This document shows positions 16,629 through 27,732 of a DNA stretch of 64,000 nucleotides, piece after piece. Position 1 is the first letter of the stretch; each line of letters starts with the position of its first letter. Source of the stretch: Mesohalobacter halotolerans (lineage in GTDB: Bacteria > Bacteroidota > Bacteroidia > Flavobacteriales > Flavobacteriaceae); assembly GCF_006120725.1 (NCBI RefSeq), contig NZ_SWMU01000003.1, positions 496,001 to 560,000 of the forward strand. Direction: 5' to 3'. The notes below the pieces were generated by a model. It made no database searches, had not been told where the DNA came from, and saw only the letters and a list, made by a program, of their open reading frames with translations. The translations under genes were made by a program, and so were the position numbers.

Positions 16629-16943
16629 TTATTTTTTGTTATTGTTTTTATTCTTCTTAATAAATACTTTTTTTGCGAGTTTTGGCAATAAGTTTGTTGC
16701 ACCATTCATCAAAGCTTCTTTCTTTTTTCTACTCCATCCTTGAATTTGTTTTTCTCTGTAGAATGCCTTGTCTATTCTATCGTATTCTTCATAATACAAC
16801 AAGAGCACCGGCAATCTTTTAGCTGTATAATTTGCCCCTTTTCCATCCTGGTGTTGACTTATTCTTCTTTCTAAATGCTTAGTACTTCCTATATAGTAAG
16901 TACCATCATAACATTCTAATATGGACATATAACCTTTAGCCAT
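16629..16943 (-). CDS. GIY-YIG nuclease family protein (UPF0213 type)
   Basis: A small nuclease-fold protein of 104 residues. The GIY equivalent is GYM (residues 4-6), followed by YIG (17-19), a conserved arginine region KHLERRI, and the metal-site Glu64 in YREKQIQGW. The body matches the stand-alone UPF0213/YhbQ group, whose members act as small structure-selective DNA nucleases where studied. The tail is a run of Lys and Asn (FIKKNKNNNKK). It lies between the ligase and the ligase-associated exonuclease, on the same strand, an unusual position. Whether it takes part in the same repair path is unknown. Confidence 0.88.
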   Translation of the reverse strand: MAKGYMSILECYDGTYYIGSTKHLERRISQHQDGKGANYTAKRLPVLLLYYEEYDRIDKAFYREKQIQGWSRKKKEALMNGATNLLPKLAKKVFIKKNKNNNKK

Positions 16944-16962
16944 TTTGCTTTACTTTTGAAAT

Positions 16963-17096
16963 GGTGGCTTCGATATAATTCATCATTCCGAAAAAATCAC
17001 TCAGCCACCAGAATTTTTTTTTGATTCATAATTATAATTTTATTCCTAACCGAGGTGACTGAGTGTTTGGCGTTAGCCAAATGTATCGAAGTCACC
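16963..17096. repeat. Double hairpin element (nested inverted repeats)
   Basis: Four arms: A 16963-16977 (GGTGGCTTCGATATA), B 16998-17009 (CACTCAGCCACC), B' 17054-17065 and A' 17082-17096. A pairs with A' (13 of 15) and B with B' (11 of 12), but A also pairs with B and B' with A', so the element can form one long cruciform or two hairpins. A third small hairpin, TTTGGC-GTTA-GCCAAA, is at 17066-17081. It separates the GIY-YIG and exonuclease genes. Confidence 0.75.
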
Positions 17097-17114
17097 GCCT
17101 TGGGTGTTAGAGTC

Positions 17115-18104
17115 TCAATCTTCATCTTCTTCATATTGCGTTTGTTCTGTTCTGGCGTCGTAGCCGAGGGTTTTTAAATATCTTGAAAAAATATTGGTAT
17201 AGCCATGAGTACAAATTACTTTTTCGCATTCTGTCGCTTTAATTGCCGAAATTAATCCATCCCAATCGGCATGATCACTAAGCACAAATCCTCTATCGAT
17301 AGCGCGGCGACGTCGGGCGCCTCTTGTACTCATCCAGCCGCTTGCAGAAGCAGTCACATAAGGTACCATTTTACGCATCCAAGTTGTGCCGTGAGCGCTT
17401 GGTGGAGCTATCACAATATTACCTTTCAAGTCGATCTTTTTTGTCTCCCTCGTAATTTTAATCGTTTCGGGAAAGTCGTAGTTTTTTCTTAAAACATCGG
17501 TCATATTTTCTATAGCGCCGTGAGTGTATATTGTTCCAATATCGGAGTTTAAATAGTTCAAAACCCTTTGAGCTTTACCCAGAGAATACACCATGACAAC
17601 TGATGTCATATTGTTATCTTGATTGTCTTTCCACCAATTGTTCATTTCATCGAAAACCTCTTTTTGAGGTTGCCATTTAAACACCGGCAAACCAAACGTA
17701 CATTCCGTAATAAAGCTGTGGCACTTTATGGGTTGAAAAGTCCCAGAAATCCCGTCATCCTCAGTTTTATAGTCGCCAGAGACGACCCAAACTTCGCCAT
17801 TGTATTCTACACGAACTTGTGAACTCCCAATGATATGACCCGCAGGATGTAGACTAAACTTGACATTATTGATTGTAAAATTTTCCTTCCACTCTACTCC
17901 ACTGACATTGATTTTTCCCAATCGGTGTTTGATAATTGGAATATTGAGATGATGTGTAATATACTTTTTATGCCCATATCTGGAATGGTCTGCGTGGCCG
18001 TGAGTGATTATGGCTTTCTTTACTGGTCGCCACGGATCGATGTAAACATCGGCTTGACTGCAATATATGCCTTTGTTGTTGGATTCTAGTAAGGGTTGAG
18101 ACAT
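17115..18104 (-). CDS. Ligase-associated DNA exonuclease (MBL fold)
   Basis: A metallo-beta-lactamase fold nuclease related to eukaryotic Pso2/SNM1, 329 residues. The metal motif HxHxDH reads HGHADH (residues 35-40), and the C-terminal SDHADWDGL carries another ligand. TECTFGLPVFKW and VICTHGYTN are typical of the ligase-associated subgroup. It is normally the first gene of the exonuclease/ligase/helicase/PdeM DNA repair operon. In this window only the exonuclease and ligase parts remain together, separated by an inserted GIY-YIG gene and a double hairpin. Confidence 0.9.
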   Translation of the reverse strand: MSQPLLESNNKGIYCSQADVYIDPWRPVKKAIITHGHADHSRYGHKKYITHHLNIPIIKHRLGKINVSGVEWKENFTINNVKFSLHPAGHIIGSSQVRVEYNGEVWVVSGDYKTEDDGISGTFQPIKCHSFITECTFGLPVFKWQPQKEVFDEMNNWWKDNQDNNMTSVVMVYSLGKAQRVLNYLNSDIGTIYTHGAIENMTDVLRKNYDFPETIKITRETKKIDLKGNIVIAPPSAHGTTWMRKMVPYVTASASGWMSTRGARRRRAIDRGFVLSDHADWDGLISAIKATECEKVICTHGYTNIFSRYLKTLGYDARTEQTQYEEDED

Positions 18105-18193
18105 TTAATAAAAATACAGAATTAAAGTTTTAATTCTAATTATTGATCAATAATTATGAAGGGTTTAGTAGTTTTATAGGAAACATAGTAAAA

Positions 18194-18481
18194 TCACCTC
18201 AGCAACTTTTCTCTTAGCCAAAGGTAACTCGGCAAACAGATTGGTGGTAATATAAACATGGAAAGTATCCAGAAAGCTTTGTTGAACAATCGATTTTGAA
18301 TCATATCTCTTAAAATGATGAGCCAAAGGACAAACAAAACCATGTGACAAGCATAGAATAGAACCTCAGAAACATTCCATTTGTGATAGATTTTAAGGAT
18401 TTCAAGCAAAATAATGGAATAACAAATTATTAATATTATCCAATACACTTTTTTGTGCTGTTTTAAGCTTAAGCGTTGCAT
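18194..18481 (-). CDS. Small membrane protein, unknown
   Basis: I do not recognise this 95-residue protein. It has three hydrophobic stretches (about residues 12-30, 38-57 and 68-88), a basic N-terminus (LSLKQHKKVYW) and a basic end (LREKLLR). The last segment, WILSMFILPPICLPSYLW, resembles the short N-terminal membrane module of phospholipase-D-like proteins (PLDc_N type), but the match is loose. Codon use looks like its neighbours. It is followed on the same strand, 89 bases on, by the exonuclease gene. Confidence 0.5.
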   Translation of the reverse strand: MQRLSLKQHKKVYWIILIICYSIILLEILKIYHKWNVSEVLFYACHMVLFVLWLIILRDMIQNRLFNKAFWILSMFILPPICLPSYLWLREKLLR

Positions 18482-18662
18482 AAAATTTGATAATTTAATA
18501 ATTTGATAATCAAAAATAATTAAATCTCATAAAATACCTAATATCGCTTTATGGGATTTTTTATAAGCCACAAAAAATTAAGTGAATTGTTTGCTTGCAG
18601 TAAACGGAAATAATAAACGAAAAATGATCGACCAACATTAACTAGTTAAGAAGTTGACCAAA

Positions 18663-19595
18663 TCACTCTTTCAACTGCTCGGCACTTAGATTTTTTTCGT
18701 AACGGTTGTGAATCAAAATGATCAACAATCCAAAGAGAACCGCCGAGACAATTAAAGCCGTATTGATGAGACCAGTTACTCCAAAGGATATACGTATTAA
18801 AATCGTCGAGATAATAAAGCCTGAATTTCTGATAATTTTATGAAACTGATCGGTATAGAAAAAAGAAAAGAGCAACAGCAACACATCTACTAAAATTAAG
18901 ACGGTAAAAAAGTGATCAAAAAATAGATTATTAATGCTTTCAAAGGAAGGTAATTCTTCATTTTTAAGGGAGATATCCATTCCCCAATCTACAAGCGTAT
19001 ATGTGGCCATGATAATAAATAATGGAACCAATATGACTGCAATAATTTTCTTTTTAGTAATAAATCGCTGAACTCTATCCGTCATATCTTCTTCAATCTC
19101 ATACTTTTGACGTCCATATTTTTGAAATAAAAATATGAGAAAAAACAAGACCAAAGAAGCAACCAAATCGTAGGTAAAAACCAAATCTTCTTTAATGGTA
19201 AACCAATTTGATGAGATTTCTAAAGCCGCTAAGTCTTTAAACAGTCGTCTGACAATGATCAGGGTTATAATTTCGTACTGCTTGGTTACATAATTGGTGA
19301 AAGATTTAGGTAAATAAAAGATCAACATGTACACCTCATAGATCAAAATGAATGAAAATGGGGTATAAATTGCTGATATTGGGTTTTTGAGTAATGCAGC
19401 GTCAGATAAAAAATTGGTGATTCCCAAATAATTGAGAAATATGAGAATGAGGTGAATAACAAAGCTGATCAGAGCTAAGTTTAAAATAAACCGTTCAGCT
19501 CGTACTTTACTTTTTTCTGATATAAAAACACCATAAAAAAAATCAAGTGTTTTTTGAAAGTTGATCATACTTATTTGCTGTATGTATTTGAACAA
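18663..19595 (-). CDS. Polytopic membrane protein, unknown
   Basis: A 310-residue protein with about seven or eight hydrophobic helices (near residues 38-58, 75-95, 140-158, 184-204, 228-248, 262-290). It has a long charged loop QKYGRQKYEIEEDMTDRVQR at about 163-182. I recognise it only as a conserved hypothetical type seen in Flavobacteriia; no catalytic or transport motif is visible. An alternative start at the second Met (MINFQKTL, residue 10) is equally plausible. The gene stands between an ABC-F gene and a small membrane protein gene, all on the minus strand. Confidence 0.7.
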   Translation of the reverse strand: MFKYIQQISMINFQKTLDFFYGVFISEKSKVRAERFILNLALISFVIHLILIFLNYLGITNFLSDAALLKNPISAIYTPFSFILIYEVYMLIFYLPKSFTNYVTKQYEIITLIIVRRLFKDLAALEISSNWFTIKEDLVFTYDLVASLVLFFLIFLFQKYGRQKYEIEEDMTDRVQRFITKKKIIAVILVPLFIIMATYTLVDWGMDISLKNEELPSFESINNLFFDHFFTVLILVDVLLLLFSFFYTDQFHKIIRNSGFIISTILIRISFGVTGLINTALIVSAVLFGLLIILIHNRYEKNLSAEQLKE

Positions 19596-19675
19596 TATAC
19601 AAATAAAACTTATATCTATAAAAAATATGGTTAAAATATAGAATTTAGGTAAGTTTTAGTATAAATAGAAGTCAA

Positions 19676-21358
<1,683 letters not shown>

Positions 21359-21414
21359 TCATAAAGATATAAGCTTTTAACGATGAGTTAACAACAGACT
21401 AAAATTCATCATTC

Positions 21415-21422
21415 TATATTTG
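21415..21422 (+). promoter_or_regulatory. -7 promoter box of the thioredoxin-like lipoprotein gene
   Basis: TATATTTG matches TAnnTTTG, 15 bases before the ATG at 21438. No -33 TTG is visible. Confidence 0.4.
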
Positions 21423-21437
21423 TTTTAAATATGGAAT

Positions 21438-22844
21438 ATGAGAAATGTTGTAGTCTGCTTGATTAGTCTATTATTTTTAGCTTGCTCAAACAATCGTAAT
21501 GACCTCACTTACTTTGGCGGAGGAATAGTGAACCCCAAGGACGATTACGTTATTTTATTACAACAAGACAGCATCATTGATAGTATCCCAATAGATAAGA
21601 ATGGGCATTTTTCCTATGAATTTAACCTCAAAGAGCCCGGATTATTAACCTTTAAACACGGCTATGATCCTCAAATTGTTTATCTAGAACCACATGATAG
21701 CCTAAAACTAAGGGTAAATACACTCCAGTTTGACGAGTCTCTGGTCTATGATGGCACAAGTGGTATTGAAAATAATTTTTTGATTGAAAACTATTTGCTT
21801 AATCAAAAAAACTCAGAACTTATCCTGTCCTATTATAAGATATCCCCAGAAGACTTTCAATTCAAAACAGACTCTATCAAAACTTCTAGAGAACATAAAC
21901 TGAAAAGCTTAAAAGAAAAACACCAACTCAGTGAAGAGTTTTTAAAGATTGCACAAAAGAGTATAGATTTTGAATATTATGACATGCGAGAACGTTACGC
22001 GTTCTTAATGAATAAATATAACCATAAAAAGGCTAGGAATATAAGTGAAAATTTTTACAGTTATAGAGATAATATTGATTTTAAATATAAAAATACATCT
22101 AACCTTTTTGGGTATCATCGTTTTTTAGATAATTATTTAAAAAATCTATCAATAGAGCTATGCCAAAAAATACATCCTTCAAAAGACTGTTATGACTTAA
22201 ACACCTACAATAATCTTGATCATAGAATTCAGCTTGTCGATAGTTTGGTTGAACATAAAAATTTGAGGAAACAATTTTTGCAGCGTTTTATTCAAGAAGA
22301 AATTATTTATGCTCAAACCCCTGAACATCTAAAACACACCTCTAAACTGATAGAAAAATTTGACTTTTCCAAAGCTGATAAAAATAGACTCAAAGCTTTA
22401 GTTAATTTTCAAAGTTCACTTATTGTTGATGCCGATTTAAAGCATGTCAAAATCAAATCAAAAGATTTCAAAAATCACGAATTAGAAGATGTGATGAAAA
22501 AAAACCTAAGCGTAGTCTATTCGTGGTCTGTTCAGTCGCCTAGCCATCATAAATTAAGAATCAAAAAAATCAAAGAGCTTAAAACAAAATATCCCAATAT
22601 CCAATTTATTGGTATCAATATAGACTACAAAAATCCTGATAAGTGGTTAGATGCTGTTAAAAATTTTAATTGCAATTCTGAAAATGAATTTATGATAGTA
22701 GCAGAAAATCACGCCGCTTTTTATCGCAATTATCTCAACAAAGTCATTTTTCTCAATAAAGATTGCATTGTTAAAAAAAGTGAAATCATATTATCAAATA
22801 TCGAATTTGACAAACATATCGAAGATTTTATAGCTTCTCAATAA
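21438..22844 (+). CDS. Thioredoxin-like lipoprotein without CxxC
   Basis: A 468-residue lipoprotein (Cys16 in LLFLACSNN). The N-terminal 110 residues form a beta domain similar to those in front of TlpA-like proteins (GGIVNPKDDYVILLQQD, IVYLEPHDSLKL). Then comes a helical middle and a C-terminal thioredoxin fold (about 340-468). Where a reductase would have WCxPC, this one reads VYSWSVQSPSHHKL, so both redox cysteines are missing. It cannot be a normal disulfide reductase and may bind a partner instead. It is convergent with a true TlpA protein 10 bases away. Confidence 0.7.
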   Translation: MRNVVVCLISLLFLACSNNRNDLTYFGGGIVNPKDDYVILLQQDSIIDSIPIDKNGHFSYEFNLKEPGLLTFKHGYDPQIVYLEPHDSLKLRVNTLQFDESLVYDGTSGIENNFLIENYLLNQKNSELILSYYKISPEDFQFKTDSIKTSREHKLKSLKEKHQLSEEFLKIAQKSIDFEYYDMRERYAFLMNKYNHKKARNISENFYSYRDNIDFKYKNTSNLFGYHRFLDNYLKNLSIELCQKIHPSKDCYDLNTYNNLDHRIQLVDSLVEHKNLRKQFLQRFIQEEIIYAQTPEHLKHTSKLIEKFDFSKADKNRLKALVNFQSSLIVDADLKHVKIKSKDFKNHELEDVMKKNLSVVYSWSVQSPSHHKLRIKKIKELKTKYPNIQFIGINIDYKNPDKWLDAVKNFNCNSENEFMIVAENHAAFYRNYLNKVIFLNKDCIVKKSEIILSNIEFDKHIEDFIASQ

Positions 22845-22854
22845 ACCAACGTGT

Positions 22855-23442
22855 TTACATGTTTTTTATGATTTGATGAATCTCTTTATCATTCCATTTT
22901 GCAGCACCAGTGGCTTTAGCCAAAATTTCTCCATTGGGATGAATAAGGAAAGTACTAGGGATTGCCTTATTGGTTAACGGTGCGGGTAACTTAGATTTTT
23001 GAATATATACAGGTAATTCATATTGTTTTGAGGCCATAAATTTCTTTAAAACTTCAGGAGATTCTTGAGAGATAAAGTAAAAATCAACTTCACCCTGAAA
23101 AGTCTTGTAGAGTTCATCCAAATCAGGCATCTCCGCTAAACACGGCGCGCACCAGGTCGCCCAAAAGTTGATTAATACAGGCTTGTTTTGTGATTGGTTT
23201 AAATTCACCTGCTGACCGTCTAAGGCTTTTAAAACCAAATTATAATTTGAAAGTTTTTCTCTACTCTCATTTTTAATTAAAGTTGGTGTACCACTAAATA
23301 AAGAAGCAAGTTCTGACTGTATGACCATTCTACTGTCTGGAATGATAAACAATAAAACCACAATAAAAAATAAAATATTAGACCACTGTTTTTTAAAAAA
23401 CGCTTTAACATCAAACGATTGGGTTGAGGCTGTTTTGTTCAT
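22855..23442 (-). CDS. TlpA-family thiol:disulfide reductase
   Basis: A membrane-anchored periplasmic thioredoxin of 195 residues. One N-terminal transmembrane helix (about 22-36) precedes the redox domain. The active site is WATWCAPC with Cys98 and Cys101. The cis-proline loop NKAIPSTFLIHP follows near residue 165. Members keep cysteines reduced for cytochrome c maturation or reduce periplasmic disulfides. It is convergent with the cysteine-less thioredoxin-like gene and divergent from lepA. Confidence 0.92.
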   Translation of the reverse strand: MNKTASTQSFDVKAFFKKQWSNILFFIVVLLFIIPDSRMVIQSELASLFSGTPTLIKNESREKLSNYNLVLKALDGQQVNLNQSQNKPVLINFWATWCAPCLAEMPDLDELYKTFQGEVDFYFISQESPEVLKKFMASKQYELPVYIQKSKLPAPLTNKAIPSTFLIHPNGEILAKATGAAKWNDKEIHQIIKNM

Positions 23443-23538
23443 ATGGCTTCAATTTTACATTAGGTAATTTATGTTTATACAAACTTACAGTAATTTTAAA
23501 AATCTACACCTAAGCAGCCAAAGCCTAGGCATTTCTCT

Positions 23539-23546
23539 TATATTTG
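23539..23546 (+). promoter_or_regulatory. -7 promoter box of lepA
   Basis: TATATTTG matches TAnnTTTG, 19 bases before the lepA ATG, giving a short leader of about 13 bases. Confidence 0.45.
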
Positions 23547-23565
23547 CAGCCAATTGCAATAGACT

Positions 23566-25362
23566 ATGAAGCACATTCGAAATTTCTGTATCATCGCCCA
23601 TATTGACCATGGTAAAAGCACTTTGGCAGATAGGCTTTTAGACTCTACAAATTCTGTTACAGCCCGCGAAAAGCAAGAACAATTGCTAGACAATATGGAC
23701 TTAGAACGAGAACGTGGCATTACCATAAAAAGTCATGCCATTCAAATGGTTTATACTTACGAAGGGCAAGAATACGTACTAAATTTGATTGACACACCTG
23801 GTCACGTCGATTTTTCTTATGAGGTTTCGCGATCTATTGCCGCTTGTGAAGGTGCTTTACTCGTTGTAGATGCGGCTCAAAGTATTCAAGCGCAGACCAT
23901 TTCTAATCTGTACCTGGCTTTAGAAAACGATTTGGAAATTATTCCCGTACTCAACAAAATTGATTTACCTTCTGCAAATCCCGAAGAAGTCACCGACGAT
24001 ATTGTCGATTTGATTGGATGTGATAGAGATGAAATCATTCCTGCCAGTGCCAAAAACGGTATCGGTATTGAAGACATCCTTAAAGCTATAATCACTAGAG
24101 TTCCCGCCCCAAAAGGCGATGAAAATGCCCCGCTTAGAGCTTTGGTATTTGATTCTGTTTACAATCCCTTTCGTGGTGTTGAAACTTATTTTAGAGTCTT
24201 TGACGGCAGCATCAAAAAAAATCAACAAATTAAATTTGTCGCTACCAACAAAGCTTATAGCGCCGATGAAATTGGCACCTTAAAACTGGTTCAGTTTCCT
24301 AAACAAGAAATTAAAGCCGGCGATGTAGGCTACCTCATCACAGGCATCAAAGACGCCAGAGAAGTTAAAGTTGGCGATACCATCACCGATGCTGAAAATC
24401 CAACCCAAAAAGCCGTTTCAGGATTTGAAGACGTCAAGCCCATGGTTTTTGCTGGGATTTATCCCGTAGATACCGAAGACTACGAAGAGCTAAGAGCCTG
24501 TATGGAAAAATTACAACTCAACGACGCCTCATTAATTTTTACCCCAGAGAGTTCTGCAGCTTTAGGTTTTGGGTTTAGATGTGGATTTCTCGGCATGTTG
24601 CATCTTGAAATTATTCAGGAACGCTTAGAGCGCGAATTTGATATGACAGTAATCACCACAGTACCCAACGTATCTTACCACGCCTACTCGACCAAAGAGC
24701 CTGATGAACCCATAATTGTAAGTAATCCGTCGGATTTACCTGACCCATCAACAATAGACCATGTTGAAGAGCCATACATCAAAGCTAGCATCATCACCAA
24801 AGCCGATTTTGTTGGACCGGTCATGTCGCTTTGTATTGAAAAGCGCGGCGAAATCACCAATCAAACTTATCTGACCACAGAACGTGTAGAATTGACATTT
24901 GATATGCCTCTGGCCGAAATTGTCTTCGATTTTTATGATCGTTTAAAAACCGTGTCTAAAGGTTATGCTTCTTTTGATTATTCCCCTATTGGTTTGCGTA
25001 CTTCAAAATTGGTCAAGGTCGATGTACTGCTCAACGGCAATACGGTTGACGCTTTATCAGCTTTAATTCATTTTGATAATGCTTATGATATTGGGAAGCG
25101 AATGTGTATAAAACTCAAAGAACTCATTCCAAGACAACAATTTGATATTCCAATTCAAGCCGCTATTGGTAGTAAAATTATAGCTAGAGAAACCGTCAAA
25201 GCCTTAAGAAAAGATGTTACTGCAAAATGTTACGGTGGTGATATCTCTAGGAAAAGAAAATTATTAGAAAAGCAAAAAAAGGGTAAAAAACGCATGCGCG
25301 CCGTTGGTAATGTAGAAATTCCACAGGAAGCCTTTATGGCGGTGTTGAAGTTGAATGATTAA
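23566..25362 (+). CDS. lepA: Elongation factor 4 (LepA)
   Basis: A translational GTPase of 598 residues, the standard LepA length. The G1 motif is AHIDHGKST near residue 10; switch I/II are seen in [13 protein letters not shown] and [16 protein letters not shown], and NKIDLPSA is the G4 motif. The C-terminal LepA-specific domain ends in [16 protein letters not shown] and the characteristic [15 protein letters not shown]. It acts on ribosomes, helping elongation or subunit assembly under stress. The gene has its own -7 box and is followed by a 253-base gap with dispersed short repeats. Confidence 0.97.
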   Translation: MKHIRNFCIIAHIDHGKSTLADRLLDSTNSVTAREKQEQLLDNMDLERERGITIKSHAIQMVYTYEGQEYVLNLIDTPGHVDFSYEVSRSIAACEGALLVVDAAQSIQAQTISNLYLALENDLEIIPVLNKIDLPSANPEEVTDDIVDLIGCDRDEIIPASAKNGIGIEDILKAIITRVPAPKGDENAPLRALVFDSVYNPFRGVETYFRVFDGSIKKNQQIKFVATNKAYSADEIGTLKLVQFPKQEIKAGDVGYLITGIKDAREVKVGDTITDAENPTQKAVSGFEDVKPMVFAGIYPVDTEDYEELRACMEKLQLNDASLIFTPESSAALGFGFRCGFLGMLHLEIIQERLEREFDMTVITTVPNVSYHAYSTKEPDEPIIVSNPSDLPDPSTIDHVEEPYIKASIITKADFVGPVMSLCIEKRGEITNQTYLTTERVELTFDMPLAEIVFDFYDRLKTVSKGYASFDYSPIGLRTSKLVKVDVLLNGNTVDALSALIHFDNAYDIGKRMCIKLKELIPRQQFDIPIQAAIGSKIIARETVKALRKDVTAKCYGGDISRKRKLLEKQKKGKKRMRAVGNVEIPQEAFMAVLKLND

Positions 25363-25615
25363 ATTACAGTTAAAAGTTTAAAGTTAGAGTATTACAATAG
25401 TAAAAATAGACTCGCATTGAGCGGAGCTGAAATGGTCAATAGAATCAAAAGCAACCCAAAGATTCTGAACAAATGCTCCAAAGTCGGATTTTTCAGAATG
25501 ACATATAAAAACGATAGCATCTAAAACTTAAAACATTTTAACTTTGTGTCTTAGCGCCTTTGCGAGAAACCAAAACCCATAACAACAATAGCTTCAAACT
25601 TCTCAACTTGAAACT
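25363..25615. other. Intergenic stretch with dispersed Flavobacteriia-type strings
   Basis: No gene is seen. It contains TTGAGCGGAGCTGAA (25415-25429), one arm of the dispersed hairpin family. It also has TTTGTGTCTTAGCGCCTTTGCGAG, given here as TTTGTGTCTTAG plus CGCCTTTGCGAG (25542-25565), a string I recall as frequent between genes of this family. Confidence 0.4.
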
Positions 25616-26236
25616 TTGAACTTGAAACCCATAAAAAATATCATATTCGATTTTGGCGATGTCTTTCTTAATCTTGACAAATCTGCAACAGAACAACATC
25701 TTCAAAATTTTGGCATTTCTGAATTTGACCACGAAACCATTGCTGTCAATAAAAAATACGAAAGAGGATTAATCTCAACCGAAGCATTTATTCAATTTTA
25801 CACCGAAAAATTTCAATCACTAGACAAAAATACGTTTACTAATGCCTGGAACAGCATTCTCAAAAATTTCCCTCGACATCGACTTGATTTTCTTCAAAAC
25901 CTAAAAGCAAAGAATCAATACCGTTTATTTCTATTGAGCAACACCAACGCACTACATATTCAATGGGTTAAAGCGAATATTTCACAATATGAAGACTTTA
26001 AATCCTGTTTTGAAGGCTTTTACCTTTCTCACAAAATTCACCTCAGAAAACCTGACGCTTCTGTGTTTGAATTCATTCTTAATCAACACAATTTAAAAGC
26101 TAAAGAAACTTTATTTATAGACGATACCCAAGAGCATATTGAGTCGGCAAAATGTTTAGATTTGCAGACTTGGCATCTCAACCCCAAAACCGATGATGTC
26201 ACGCAATTGTTTCAACAAAAACATTTACATCTGTGA
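25616..26236 (+). CDS. HAD family phosphatase
   Basis: A soluble haloacid-dehalogenase-type hydrolase of 206 residues. Motif I is IFDFGDVF with Asp12 and a Gly in place of the more usual DxDG spacing, as in YihX-like phosphatases (FDFGDVL). Motif II is LFLLSNTN, motif III is in LRKPDASVF, and motif IV is FIDDTQEHIE. This places it with YihX-type sugar-phosphate phosphatases, although the substrate is not certain. No ATG fits; a TTG start at 25616 (or the in-frame TTG at 25622) is used. It overlaps the next gene by four bases (GTGA). Confidence 0.85.
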   Translation: MNLKPIKNIIFDFGDVFLNLDKSATEQHLQNFGISEFDHETIAVNKKYERGLISTEAFIQFYTEKFQSLDKNTFTNAWNSILKNFPRHRLDFLQNLKAKNQYRLFLLSNTNALHIQWVKANISQYEDFKSCFEGFYLSHKIHLRKPDASVFEFILNQHNLKAKETLFIDDTQEHIESAKCLDLQTWHLNPKTDDVTQLFQQKHLHL

Positions 26237-27114
26237 TAGAACTCATCTTTAGCGTCATTTCATCAACGCTTATATATGTGGCGTTTAAATCTTTTTCAAG
26301 ATTTAACATCAATACGTTAAATGCGCTAATTGTCAATTATTTTACGGCTTTTATTCTCGGCTTTAGTATTCAAAGCACGTCCATAAAACTCACTGAAATT
26401 CAACAATTTGAATGGTTTTGGCCTGCGGCGAGTCTAGGTGTATTATTTATTTTGATCTTTTACCTCATGGTCATGACTACGCAAAAACATGGGATTTCAG
26501 TCGTGTCAGTTGCCAGTAAAATGAGTTTGAGTATTCCTGTGATTTTTGTAATTTTCTACTATGGCGAGAGCTTGTCTATACTCAAAGTTTTAGGCATCAT
26601 CCTTGCCCTTGTTTCAGTGTATTTGGTGTCTGCAAAAACCAAAGACGGTCTAAAAGTCAATAAATCTGCTCTACTTCTGCCCTTTGCCGTCTTTATCGGT
26701 AGCGGTATCATAGAATCCAGCATCAAAGTGTTGCAAAACGATTTTGTGCCTTCCATTGAAACACCTGTATTTTCAGCTTCAATTTTTTTGTTTGCAGCAC
26801 TGACGGGAAGTTTGGTTTTTGGCGTTAGATTTGTCAAGCACAAAACCTTTTTTAGGGTAAAAGACATCATCGGTGGCATTGCGCTTGGCGTGCCCAACTA
26901 TTTTTCTATTTATTTTATCATTCAAGCACTGCGTAATCCTAACTTGGACAGCTCCATTGTCTTTGTGATCAACAATGTCTCTATCGTCGTATTATCAACT
27001 ATTGTAGGCATTTTGCTCTTTAAAGAACACCTCTTGCGCAAAAACAAAATCGGCATTGGTTTAGCCCTTTTGAGTATAATTTTAGTAGCTTTGGCTAACT
27101 ACAATTTAAACTAA
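26233..27114 (+). CDS. EamA/DMT family transporter
   Basis: A ten-helix inner-membrane permease of the drug/metabolite transporter superfamily, 293 residues, formed of two EamA repeats (about 1-140 and 145-290). The repeat ends VLGIILALVSVYLV and KIGIGLALLSIILVAL show the duplication. The start is GTG at 26233, overlapping the HAD stop. It ends one base before the TTG start of the YigZ gene, so HAD, EamA and YigZ form a tight operon. The substrate is unknown; many members export amino acids or other metabolites. Confidence 0.85.
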   Translation: MIELIFSVISSTLIYVAFKSFSRFNINTLNALIVNYFTAFILGFSIQSTSIKLTEIQQFEWFWPAASLGVLFILIFYLMVMTTQKHGISVVSVASKMSLSIPVIFVIFYYGESLSILKVLGIILALVSVYLVSAKTKDGLKVNKSALLLPFAVFIGSGIIESSIKVLQNDFVPSIETPVFSASIFLFAALTGSLVFGVRFVKHKTFFRVKDIIGGIALGVPNYFSIYFIIQALRNPNLDSSIVFVINNVSIVVLSTIVGILLFKEHLLRKNKIGIGLALLSIILVALANYNLN

Positions 27115-27115
27115 T

Positions 27116-27727
27116 TTGCTTAAAAAAGACGAATACAAAAGCCTTACAACCCCCTCAAAAGAAGTTGTATTTAAAGACAAAGGCAGCAAATTTTATGGTT
27201 ATGCCTTTCCCGTTCAAGGTGAAACTGATATTGAACAAGCTTTAGAACAACTTAAAAGTCAACATCATAAAGCCCGTCATTTCTGTTACGCCTGGCAACT
27301 CGGTAAAACCTACGACAATTACAAAGCCAATGACGACGGCGAGCCCAATAACTCTGCCGGTGTGCCCATTTACGGACAACTCCAATCTTTTGAAGTAACC
27401 AATTGTCTCGTGGTCGTGGTGCGCTATTTTGGTGGCACCAAACTTGGCGTCGGTGGTCTGATTTCAGCCTATAAAACCACCGCCAAAATGGCTTTAGAAC
27501 AGACCAAAATCCACACCCATACCATTGACAAACAGATACAAATCACCTGTGAATACAAACTGATGAACGAGGTGATGCGTCTAGTCAAGGATTTAAACCT
27601 CAACATCATAGAACAAGACCTAAAAATCCATTGCAAATTTATTATCAGCATTCGGCAAAACGATTTTAACAAAGTCAAATCCCGTTTTGAGCAGGTTTAC
27701 GGTTTAGAAGTTAAAATTTTAGAATAA
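27116..27727 (+). CDS. YigZ/IMPACT family protein
   Basis: A 203-residue protein of the UPF0029/IMPACT family. The N-terminal domain has the family signature DDGEPNNSAGVPIYGQL and VVVVRYFGGTKLGVGGL (about residues 78-125). A smaller ferredoxin-like C-terminal domain follows. Eukaryotic IMPACT modulates GCN2 signalling, but the bacterial role is not established. It uses a TTG start one base after the EamA stop. A structured 3'-UTR repeat begins 6 bases after its stop codon. Confidence 0.9.
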   Translation: MLKKDEYKSLTTPSKEVVFKDKGSKFYGYAFPVQGETDIEQALEQLKSQHHKARHFCYAWQLGKTYDNYKANDDGEPNNSAGVPIYGQLQSFEVTNCLVVVVRYFGGTKLGVGGLISAYKTTAKMALEQTKIHTHTIDKQIQITCEYKLMNEVMRLVKDLNLNIIEQDLKIHCKFIISIRQNDFNKVKSRFEQVYGLEVKILE

Positions 27728-27732
27728 AATAA

